A stretch of 64,000 nucleotides of DNA from Neurospora tetrasperma FGSC 2508 (taxonomy: Eukaryota; Ascomycota; Sordariomycetes; Sordariales; Sordariaceae). The stretch is from contig NW_009799102.1 of assembly GCF_000213175.1 (NCBI RefSeq), positions 4,154,271 through 4,218,270 on the forward strand, given 5' to 3'. Of the stretch, positions 9,766 to 18,725 are shown piece after piece. The position numbers were made by a program, and so were the translations under genes. The stretch's first letter is position 1, and every line of letters begins with the position of its first letter. The notes under the pieces were generated by a model, which saw only the letters and a program-made list of their open reading frames with translations, was not told the origin of the DNA and did no database searches.

Positions 9766-10983
9766 TCATTCCCACCACCTTCCAACTCTTCTCAACAACA
9801 TCTTCTCATCGTTCGCTACAGAATCCCAAGGAAATGTCAGCAAACACATTCAACCAAACACCAACCTCTGCAACCAGTAACCAAGTCAAGGCCAAAGCAG
9901 TCACAGCGGATACCGAGTAGGGTGAGTACACTTACACAAATCCGGTCTCCTTCCCAACCCAGCAACCACCCCATCCCAAGTCGCCGGGTTCACCACCTTC
10001 ACCACACCGGCATCGATACTCCAAACCACGCGTTCGTTCCGAGCAGCGTAAATACACACACGCCAGTCGCCGGCGTCTTGGAAGCGAAGGCCGGACAGGA
10101 CGAGGGATCGCTGGCCTAGGGTGTCTTGGACAGGGATAGAGGTGAGGTAGACGTGGAGGGTCACTTGGATTGGAGGGGCGGGGAGGGTCATGCTGGTGTT
10201 GGCATTTGCGTTTGTGATGCCATTTGTGATGCCATTTGTGATGCCATTTGTGATGCCGTTGGTGATGCCGTTTGTGATGCCGTTGGTATTGGCAATGGCG
10301 GTTGCGGAGGTTGCGTTTGGAACAGTGGCTGGGGCTGGGTTGACTGGGTTGACTGGATTGATGTTGGCCATGTCTGGAAACAGCGTTGGGTACCGGACTA
10401 GGGCAGCGTCTGGTAGTGTGCCTGAGCCTTGCCGTTGATTGGCGACTGCATCATTTGAGAAGTTGGTAAACTCGATGAAATCTACTCGGCCCCTGTTTTG
10501 GTTCGAGTTCTCAGCTGGGATGGCACCTGTATTTATGAACCTGGTTGCCCGTGCGCGAATGGAAAGCCCTCCCAGCTGCGCTTCCTAGGCGGGGAGCCGA
10601 ATCACGGCCGGGTTGCAGCTGTCATCAACGAAGTTGTTGTGGATGGGGGAGCGTAGGGGAATGAGGAGGGTGGGAGAAGGGGGGACTGGGAGGGGGGACA
10701 GATCTATAAAGGGAGCCCCGGTGAGAGGATTGGACGAGGGGTTTATATCACCGACACTGGCTGACATCGAATGAAACCCGTTGGAGATGGCGGGGGGCGC
10801 CATGTGATTGTTGTTCGGGAAGTAATCGAGATTGGTCGAGGGAACGTTGTCGGAAGGGGTGCCTGTCCCTGTGCCATTGGTAGAACTAGAAGCGAGATCC
10901 ATGTCGATGGACATGAGGGAGGAGGCGGTTTGTGGTGTTGAGGTGGGAGATTCCTCTGGTACATGTAGCTGCGGGGAGGACAT
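9766..10983 (-). CDS. Tandem paralogue B (velvet-like family), interrupted by an in-frame TAG
   Basis: Exon 1 is 10983-9936 and exon 2 is 9815-9766, with a 120-nt intron (donor GTAAGT directly after the T of a phase-1 codon). The frame is 365 codons plus stop if TAG at 10587-10585 (codon 133) is counted as a residue. N-terminal 100 residues are Ser/Pro/Thr-rich. The segment IPLRSPIHNNFVDDSCNPAV then IRLPA matches the paralogue at 12585 (VPLRTPIHTSDDACNNAV, VQLPA). Directly after the TAG the frame continues EAQLGGLSIRARATRF, again matching the paralogue (CQHTGLQVYAYATN). A long insertion with six TNGI repeats follows, then a second conserved half (VYLTSIPVQD, LVLSGLRFQDAGDWRVC) and the C-terminus LLRRVGRWWE, which aligns with TLRYIGMWWVS. 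The arrangement (two beta-rich halves split by a disordered insert, F/LV.L..L....G.WR) recalls velvet-domain regulators, but this is a distant resemblance only. The TAG could be edited, read through or inactivating. Confidence 0.65.
10211..10286. repeat. 12-bp coding minisatellite
   Basis: About six units of GTGATGCCATTT, with GCCGTT variants, lie in frame inside paralogue B. Read on the minus strand they give six TNGI units in a low-complexity linker. The period is four codons, so copy-number change would not break the frame. Confidence 0.85.
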
Positions 10984-11323
10984 GTTGGAGGTTTGGATTG
11001 TTTCAGAGAAGTTGTAGTTGTGATTGGCAGTGGACCTGATGTTATTGTTGTCAATGATGCTGAACTGAAGATGGTGTTGCTGCTGGTCGAGATAGTTGAG
11101 AGGCTGTGGATTGCTGCTTTAACGAAGTGAAGTTGTTTGGGAAGAAAACATCGGAGAAAACATCGATGCTGGGTGCGGACCGACAGGAGCTGGAATTGGT
11201 TGAACACCGCATAAACATGCAGTGGTTGGGCATTGCCAGGAGCACATCGGTGGAAAGGGAACCAGGGACGATGTGGCGGGCTTCCACCAGGCAGCCGCTC
11301 CTTCCACTTCCACTTCCACTTCC

Positions 11324-11656
11324 TTACCACCTGTATCCGATCTCATCCCATCCCCCAAGGCCTGCCAACCTAGGCATCAATTGCCTAGTAACCACTTCCG
11401 CTTCATAACCCCTCATGCCGTACCTCCTTCCATCACCCCCAGCCACATCGACCAGTCCGATTCTGGTCGCATAGCACAAACAGTAGTGCCGTCCCAGCTC
11501 TGCATCTCCCACCCCGTCCGCCTTCGAGTTCGATTCGCGGCCGGGGCAGATCATGAGGTTCTTTTCAACAAAGACAAAGGCCGACAGCGTGCCGTCCATG
11601 TCGTACACCGCGGGATTTGTACACTGGCGGGCTACTGGGCCAGTTGAACCAAGCAA
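11324..11656 (-). CDS. Doubtful ORF between the two tandem paralogues
   Basis: A 110-codon frame reads QCTNPAVYDMDGTLSAFVF and continues through GRHYCLCYATRIGLVDVAGG with C/G-biased third positions in its first two thirds. It lies in the same orientation as the flanking paralogues, and its CTNPAV/GTLSAF segment faintly recalls their C.N.AV...G(L) block. It could therefore be a degenerate third copy. The rest does not align and the 3' end shows no homology. It may also be chance. No function is suggested. Confidence 0.22.
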   Translation of the reverse strand: MLGSTGPVARQCTNPAVYDMDGTLSAFVFVEKNLMICPGRESNSKADGVGDAELGRHYCLCYATRIGLVDVAGGDGRRYGMRGYEAEVVTRQLMPRLAGLGGWDEIGYRW

Positions 11657-11681
11657 CCGGCTGTGCTATCTGTTGGCTTCT

Positions 11682-11714
<33 letters not shown>

Positions 11715-11732
11715 TTTCTTTCTTTCTTTTCC
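11682..11732. repeat. Poly(T)/CTTT tract
   Basis: A T run of about 35 with interspersed C residues passes into a short CTTT microsatellite. It lies just upstream of the doubtful minus-strand ORF. Confidence 0.8.
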
Positions 11733-12064
11733 TGTCCCTTTGATTAAGACTCTACTACCAGCTAGTCGTCATCGTCAGACTTGGTGTTTGTGGAAGCCCA
11801 ATTAGTTACCAGAATTGTGCTGACTGATATTGATGGAAGTCTGAGTAGAAGGAGGGACACACACATATGAATAATATTGTCCGTGGTAGACGCGGCAGTG
11901 TCAAAAGGCAGTAACTACGGTTCCAAACTTCGTGTCTCTATCCGTGCCGTGAGGGAGAGAGGCAGTTCTGATGCACTACCACTGCATGATCACGATCACG
12001 GATGTAACCCGTCAGACCCATCCATATGTAGAGTAACAAGGAACATTTCGATGGGTGGGCTCCC

Positions 12065-12585
12065 TTAGGACACCCACCACATCCCGATATATCTTAACGT
12101 CTGCGTCTCCGAATACGCTAGCAGGCACTTACATCAGCATGCGTCCATCATGGAACCCAGGCAAGCCCTGTGGACAATAGAAAGCACTTACACAGATACG
12201 GACCTCCACCCACATCCACGAACGCAATTTCCACCTGCACATCGCCCGCCGGAATCCTCCAGACCTCCTCACTACGGACCACCCCATAAAGAAACACCCT
12301 CCACCTCCCAATCCGAGGAAGCGTCAACCCATTCAAGACCACATACCGGCTCCAACCCTCATCTTCCACCGGAATCGAGCTCAACTGGACGTTCACAGCA
12401 GTCGCCAAAGGGCTGGGGGCGTCAGAGTTGGTTGCGTAGGCATAGACCTGAAGACCGGTGTGCTGGCAAAAGGCCGGCAACTGGACGACGGCGTTGTTAC
12501 AGGCGTCATCGGAGGTGTGGATAGGGGTGCGCAAGGGAACAATGAGGCGCGCAGTGGAGGACATGGGTGGTGGTCGCCAAGACAT
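12065..12585 (-). CDS. Tandem paralogue A (velvet-like family), intact
   Basis: Exon 1 is 12585-12192 and exon 2 is 12117-12065; the 74-nt intron has donor GTAAGT, branch CTGATG and acceptor CTAG. The product is 148 residues. It begins MSWRPPPMSSTARLIVPLRT, then has the conserved block DDACNNAVVQLPAFCQHTGL and a second half VNVQLSSIPVEDEGWSRYVV ... GRWRVFLYG, and ends TLRYIGMWWVS. The intron sits at exactly the same codon and phase as in paralogue B 1.1 kb downstream, which confirms both the models and their common origin. Unlike B it has no Ser/Thr-rich N-terminus and no repeat insertion, so it is close to a minimal domain. The order of elements resembles a velvet domain (DNA-binding regulators of development), but the classical velvet signature residues are not obvious. 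I treat the function as unknown. Confidence 0.7.
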
Positions 12586-13425
12586 TTTGGATTTTCGGGT
12601 TTGGTGTTGTGGTTGGGGTCGTGTTGTTGAGTTTCAGCAGGGTTTGCAAATGAGGAAGGTCAATGGTCATTTGGGTGGGAACAAGAGTCCTTTAAATACG
12701 GTACTGGGCGTTGGTTGACGGAAGACTTTGGGACTCGTTTAGAAAGCGGTAGCTGCATGATTCAAGGGAGAGGCGGTTGTGATTCATAATCACATCCATT
12801 GACGATAGGATGGGTTTGCTCGGTCAGGCCGTGGCTGCATGCTCTGTCGTGATCCACTGCTGCCTCGCATTTCGCGGGCTAGAGGTAGCTTCTTGGTCAT
12901 TACGGCCTGTGTTGCTCACGATTGTGGCGCTTGATCTATCCGGATGTCCGAAGTCTGCTGAACAAATATGTAGAGGTATTTGTGCATCGGAGTTAGTCGG
13001 CAGTTGGGCGCGGGAGAGATTGGAGACCATCAGTGACGAGTAACGAGTGCCGAGGAAGGAGTGATAGGCGATGAGTGATGATTGCCGAGCTGCTACGCTG
13101 GCGAGCGGTCGTAAAAATCAACCGAACGCATCAGCCCGAGTCGTTTAGAGATTCTTCCATTTAGGAACTGCCTAGAATTCAGATTCAAGGGTAGACTGAA
13201 GATGCTTGGATGCGTGATAAGAGTATGCCCGGGGTGTATTGTATTAAGCGTAATGTGTTTGGTTTATTTTGACGACCATTTGCCTGGGTCGAACTTAGTA
13301 TTAGAAGTTCCAGTCACTTGGTTGTTTTGAGAAACCTGGGAGGATGTCGGTTAACACGCAATCGTTGACACGACATAAAGGGGGAGGCATTGACTGACAG
13401 AAGATCTGGAAGGGAACTACTACAC
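12586..13425. other. Intergenic region with a degenerate dispersed repeat
   Basis: No gene is recognised. The segment near 13160-13230 (TTTAGGAACTGCCTAGAATT, then TTGGATGCGTGATAAGAGTA) resembles 38306-38373 (TTCAGGAATTGCCTAGAACT, then CTGGATGCGTAGTAGGAGTA). This suggests two diverged copies of one dispersed element. Confidence 0.4.
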
Positions 13426-14571
13426 CTAGAAACATTCTACCCCAGCAGGCGCACCGAACCATGTCCCTAACTCATCCACATCCACCTCTTCTTGGTCTTT
13501 CTTGGCCATGAAGAAGTCGGTTAACTTTTGTGTCTCCTCCTCCTCTTCCTCCGGCCAATCCACCTTCACCCCTCCCTTGGTTTCCAACATGTCTTTTGCT
13601 GTTCCCCAAGAGAATCGGCATTCAGGACCCCAGCCGAAAACCGGATGCATGTTCTGCTTGAGCCAAGAGACGCATTTGCTGTCGGAGGGGTAGCCAGAGC
13701 CCCATGCCATCGCTTCGTTTGTCTCCACCTCCTCTTCCTCGTCCTCCTCTTCTGCTGCTTTTGGCGAACCGTTTTGAGTTTGTGATGGCTCGTCAACATC
13801 CATAGCATCTGTGCCATTTGTGCCTGTTGTATCCCCTCTCTCCAGCTTTGCCCGCTTCTCAAGCCCAGCCTCGTCGTCCCTTTTCCTCTTCCGCATCTGC
13901 TTACTCCGATCCGCCCACAAGACCTCGAGCGCAATATCTCTTGTAACCTTGGCCACTACTGACGCCGCCGACACCACGGGGTACAGCGAATCAGCCTTCT
14001 TCGCGACCGTAATCTTGGCTGTCGGGAACACCCGTTCCAACTTCTTTTGATATGCCGCCGGCTGTCCAATCGTGTCGATAAAGATATCCGTAACATTGAC
14101 GCCCCGTTCGTAGATACCCTTTATCAGAGCAATGGTGGCGTCCATGGCTTGTTGGTTGAGGTTGTAGATCTGGGCTTTGCTGGCTTTGAGCATACCGCTC
14201 GAGATTGACAACGGACTCAACGACGACGTTGCATACCCGCAGTTGTCGTGTAGCTCGGTATCTTTGGTGCAGAGTTCCTTCATTAGGGATAGGCGAACGG
14301 CAGGAGTCAGGACTTTGGAGTCGTCAAAGCTATGCTTCTGTTTTAGGAGCGGGTCGGAGAGCGTGAGAGGGAGGTAGAAGGCCGAGTAGACCATGGGGCC
14401 AAGGACAGGACCACGGCCGGCTTCGTCAACGCCTAGGCAGCATGGGGTGTTGTCGGCGAGGAGTTGAGGAGGAATTGGCGAGAAGTAGGTTTGAGAAACG
14501 CCGGAAAGGAGGGCGGGAGGGGAGATGGTTGGGGGCAGGAAGGGTCCTGCTTCGTCTTGGATGTCGGCCAT
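13426..14571 (-). CDS. rnh201: Ribonuclease H2 catalytic subunit (RNase HII family)
   Basis: The single-exon product is 381 residues, starting at the ATG at 14571 and ending at the TAG at 13428-13426. The signature GVDEAGRGPVLGPMVYSAFY lies at residues 47-66 and supplies the catalytic Asp49 and Glu50. IFIDTIGQ supplies Asp166, and KKADSLYPVVSAASVVAKVT supplies Asp194 and the conserved region after it, so the DEDD active site is complete. RNase H2 nicks 5' of ribonucleotides embedded in DNA and degrades RNA/DNA hybrids in the nucleus; the eukaryotic enzyme works with two accessory subunits not seen here. A long acidic, Lys/Arg-flanked insert (about residues 225-290, KRKRDDEAGLEKRAK then DEEEEEVET) is larger than in yeast or animals and typical of filamentous fungi. 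The gene is divergent from CENP-C, with 592 bp between the starts. Confidence 0.95.
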   Translation of the reverse strand: MADIQDEAGPFLPPTISPPALLSGVSQTYFSPIPPQLLADNTPCCLGVDEAGRGPVLGPMVYSAFYLPLTLSDPLLKQKHSFDDSKVLTPAVRLSLMKELCTKDTELHDNCGYATSSLSPLSISSGMLKASKAQIYNLNQQAMDATIALIKGIYERGVNVTDIFIDTIGQPAAYQKKLERVFPTAKITVAKKADSLYPVVSAASVVAKVTRDIALEVLWADRSKQMRKRKRDDEAGLEKRAKLERGDTTGTNGTDAMDVDEPSQTQNGSPKAAEEEDEEEEVETNEAMAWGSGYPSDSKCVSWLKQNMHPVFGWGPECRFSWGTAKDMLETKGGVKVDWPEEEEEETQKLTDFFMAKKDQEEVDVDELGTWFGAPAGVECF

Positions 14572-15163
14572 GGTGGCTGGTCGTTGGGGTCGGTACGGGC
14601 TGTTGTTGTGACTAATAGTGGTTTTTATTGTGAAATGGAGGGCGGATACGGTTGTGCGAAGACTCGAGGCGCTGCGTGGGCAAGAATTGGATGCTTGTAT
14701 GAATTAATGGTTGTCACAGAAAACAAAGTTGACGTTGGGGAACGCGTCTGGTAGCGCGCCGACCAATGACAAGCTCCATGTCTCAGAGCTGATGCCCCAC
14801 TCCCGTCGAGCCCAAGGTCTCCACACCCTGGAGGTGGTCTGGTCTCCCCGTCACGGTCTCTTTCCAGTGGGCAACGGGCACTGCAGAAGCACGACACGCC
14901 CAGCATCAACACCTAAGTAATCTTTCCATTGAGAAACCTTCAGCAGCATCCCGCCATCGATTATTTGCCTGCTGCTTGGTTACATCTCCATTCAGTTGTG
15001 CAATCTGCTGTTAGTTGCCTGCTCCTTCGGCCGCCCGCGCAAACACTTCAATTGCTCTCTTCACACTTAGTACACACGCACCCACGTGCAACAACACGCG
15101 ACAAGCGACTGAAGGGCGGACGAAAGTCAGCATTATCCCGACGACAGACAACAAATCAACAAG
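14572..15163. promoter_or_regulatory. Divergent intergenic region, RNase H2A / CENP-C
   Basis: The 592 bp between the two start codons must hold both promoters and 5' UTRs. No TATA box at a convincing position and no strong factor motif was identified. The CENP-C side is pyrimidine/CACCC-rich. Confidence 0.5.
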
Positions 15164-17682
15164 ATGGCGCCACGGCCGTCAGGAGCGCGGCGCAGTCTGT
15201 TCCCCGAGCCAGAGCATGTGTACGAGTTGGGAGTTGCTGGCCGGTATGCGCTCACGGGTCTCTCTCTTCATCTCTCCGAGGATACCTGGGTATGCTAACA
15301 GACTCTCCAGCAAAACCGGTGTCACCCTAAAAGACTCGGGCATCCGCGACGAACATGGCATGCAACCCCTTGAGGACCTCTTTTCCTCTCCCCACAAGCC
15401 GACCGAGGACCGCGATGAAGACGAAGGCGAAGACGACGAAGACGGCGGCGCCTCGGAGGATGGTAGGGCAGATAGCGAGGACATGGACATCACCACAAGT
15501 ACGTTTTCCCAACATAGTCACACGGACATCCAACACGCCGCGTGATTGCTGACTCTATTCCGTGAAATAGCCTCCGGCATCGCCCCAGCAGCTCTCCTTA
15601 ACGGCAACGCCAGCCGACTTCCCCTCCCCGTCAGCCGCACCAACCGATCCCCGGTCAAGGTTGTCGTCAACTCGCCCGCGCGGAACCGTCTAATGGCGCG
15701 CAGCTCATCGCCCACTCGCGGATCCCTTGGCGCCAACAAAGAAAACTACGATCGCGGTTCCTCTTCCCAGCCTGCAGAAGATATCAACACTGCCAGGCGG
15801 AGACTGAACTTTGAGGCTCTGAAGGCTGGTGGACGCTCCCTGTCTCAACCGACTACGACGAACGGCGTCAACGGGCTAAATGGCTATCACGATGAAGCGG
15901 AGGAAGAGGAGCAAGAAAACACTGCGGTGCCGGATGAGACTGATGCGTTCATTGAGGAGTCTATGGCCATGTTGGAGGATAACGGGGAAGTTGAGGAGGA
16001 GCAGCGGGCAGACCAGGAAGAGGAGGAACCAGAGGAAGCTCCCGAAGCTGTGCCTGTGCCCGCCGCCAAGAAGAAGCCTGGAAGGAAACCCAAGGCCAAG
16101 GAACCCTCACCAGCACCCGCAGCGGTAAAGCGTGGACGGAAACCTGCTGCGCCCGTAGTAGAAGAGGAGGAGCGGGAAGAAGAGAAAGACGCAGAGGGAG
16201 AACCAGAAGAAGTCACGCCCCAGGTTGCTGGAAAGCGAGGAAGGGGAGCCAAGGGCAAGGCCGCAGCCGTGGAAGAACCGGCCCCCGCAGCCAAACCAGG
16301 CAGGAAACGGCGCACCGTGGAAGAACCTGCTACCGATGCTGAAGAGTCCTCCTCCAGTCGCCAACCCAAGCGCCAACGTACCGAGACCGCGCCTGCACCC
16401 GCCAAAGGCAGAGGAAGGCCGAGGAAATCACTCACCCCTGCGCCAGAAGAAGTCAAGGAACCAGAACCAGAACCCGTTCAAGCCGGTCCCTCGCGATCCA
16501 GGGCCGCCAAAGGAAAGGGTAGAGCCCCAACCCCCGCCGCCGAACCCGTCAACGAGAAGGTCACCAAGGCCACCAAGTCCACGAAACCGAAAGGTGGCCG
16601 CAAGCGCCAACCCTCTCCCGCACCCGCCGCCGATGCCGATACCTCCATTGCCATTCCCCGCGGCCCTCCCCTCCCCAAATCTCGCGGTCTCGTCATCAAC
16701 AGGCGCGAAGTCCCCGGCGACAGCAACGCCATCATCCGCACCCGTTCCGGTCGCCACTCCTTCAAGCCCCTCGCTTACTGGCGCAACGAGCACGTCGACT
16801 ACGAATACGAGGAAGACGAATTCGTCGCCGACCACGCTCCCAAGGCCTCCAAGGGATCTAGTGCCGGGGAGGTGGCGCGCAAGAGGAAATTCGTTCTGCC
16901 CACCATCAAAGAAGTCGTGCGCGTGGAAGAAGAAGTCGTGGATTTCTCTCGCAGCCGTGGCCGGGGTACCAAGCGCGGTGGCAACAATGCTGCCGCTGGT
17001 GGCACCTCCCGCCGGGCCCAAAGAGACGAAGACCCTTCCCCTCCAGAACCCTGGGAACTCAACCCCGGCATTCTCGGAGGCGATGTCGTCACCTGGTACC
17101 CGCAACACGAGTTCCACCCGCCCGCGTTGGACGACGAGGTCGAAGTGCAGGAGAAGCAGCTCGCTATTTCGGGCCGAGCCATTCGCACGCAGAAAGTCAA
17201 GGACGCGGCGTTTAGGTATGCCAAGACGGTCAACGAAGGCTTCTTTGGCGCGGGCGTGGTGGATCTGCCCCCCGGAGCGGTCAAGAGGCCCAAGAACTCA
17301 CGTAAAATGTTTATGACCTTTTTTGTGTATACGGGGAGAGTGTTGGTGACAGTGAATGAGACGGTGTTTAGGATTGGGAAGGGGGGGATGTGGTTTGTGC
17401 CGAGGGGTATGTTTTTTTCTTCTTTTTCTTTTTCTTTTTTGGCCATCACCTTCCCACGCTATTGGTACTCTGATATGTTGTTGACGGAACTGACACTGAC
17501 ACTGACGCACGAAAACAGGCAACTACTACTCGATTGAAAACGACTACGACCAGCCTGCTCGCGTCTTCTTCTCGCAAGGGTGCGAGGTGCAGGTTAGGCC
17601 ATCCTCGGAGGGCGAGGAAGGTGTCAGTGGGGCAGAAAACTCCATGTTGGACACATCTGCTGCCGCTTCTGCTTCTGCTTAG
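15164..17682 (+). CDS. Centromere protein C (CENP-C/Mif2)
   Basis: Four exons: 15164-15243, 15311-15498, 15571-17406 and 17519-17682, all GT-AG and in phase, encode 755 residues. The N-terminus MAPRPSGARRSLFPEPEHVY followed by KTGVTLKDSGIRDEHGMQPL is the Mif2 N-terminal region that contacts the kinetochore. The middle is a long Pro/Glu/Lys-rich disordered region with AT-hook-like pieces (GKRGRGAKG, KGRGRPRKS). The CENP-C motif is plain at RTRSGRHSFKPLAYWRNE; its Arg and Trp residues bind the CENP-A nucleosome. The C-terminal cupin fold that dimerises Mif2 follows (RKMFMTFFVYTGRVLVTVNE, then the last exon GNYYSIENDYDQPARVFFSQ). The protein acts at centromeric chromatin and links CENP-A nucleosomes to the inner kinetochore. 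The start has a strong context (CAAGATGGC). An acidic tail follows the cupin. Confidence 0.95.
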
Positions 17683-18725
17683 GTGATGGCATGTTTGAAT
17701 GGAGTCGAAGTATACAGGGGGAGTGAGTTGTTCGGATGCTTGAACCTCCCTTGTTTCGCTGTTTTGGGCGTAGTTCAATCAAGCAATTGTTGGCTTTCTT
17801 TCCTTGTCATGATAGTTGCTGGTTACCTACCTTAGCCTGTCGTTCGCTCTACCGGTCGGTCATCTTGGTCTTTGAGTGTCCGGCATTTCTTGGGTCCAAT
17901 TCTTCGCTTGTTATTTCGTCTTCTTGTCCGAGTTCCCGGTTTTTCAGGTTGTGCAGTCATTGGGAAATCTCAGTGTCACAGAAGTGACATAAACACACAA
18001 AGATGCTTGCTTGAGTACCTTTCCTACTCCCTGCTATTCATTTCCCTGTCGTCAGTGTTCACAAGCCGCGCTGTCAGGTTACTTACCTCTCTGCTCTGCT
18101 TCTGCTGATTGGGATTGGAGTTTAAAATGGGGTATTGGAGGGGGCGCTTTTCTCCTGTTTTTGTTCTTGTATTACATTGGCTCGAATCTTATGTTTTCTA
18201 CCGTTCATGTCCTATTATAGATTGCTGTTGCCGTCGGCAGCATTACCGGATTGCTGCGCAAGTGGATAAGCTGAGGCAGGCTGGAAACTATAGATATCAG
18301 AAGCAGGCTTAGTAAATTCAAAGATGGGAGCGAACATTGTCATTCACATGCGTGCTACAAACTCGTCTGCCATGATGTCCATTACGTTCGACGGTCAGGT
18401 TCTCCTGAGGCTGAGGGCACCAACTGGCACGTTCAGACACAAGCGGAAAAACCCAGAAGCTCAGTCTCGAAACTGGAGATGTGAGGGACGTGTAGAGTAG
18501 ACGTTAGATGAACCCAAATGATAAACCAAAAGGGATAGCAACTCCTATATCTAGGTAAACAACAACATGAAGTGACTTTATAGCTTTCTATACCATACCA
18601 ACCCACCCAGGCACTAACACTCCTACAACAGGTGATCATCCGCTTGCTGGCTGTAACTCGGTACACTCAACTCCTTTTTTCCCCACTTGTTTCCTTCCGG
18701 ACAGGGTTTACCTCTCCGATATCAT
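17683..18725. other. Convergent 3' flanks of CENP-C and Sey1
   Basis: No gene is recognised. The sequence is T-rich with short frames only, as expected for two facing 3' UTRs. Confidence 0.5.

Noticed and set aside
11520-11550. GAGTTCGATTC T-arm-like sequence on the plus strand
   Set aside because: No matching acceptor or anticodon arms in the 75 bp upstream.
16225-17316. Long second frame (363 codons) inside CENP-C
   Set aside because: Shadow of the Pro/Glu/Lys-rich CENP-C exon in another frame; the true frame carries the CENP-C motif and cupin.
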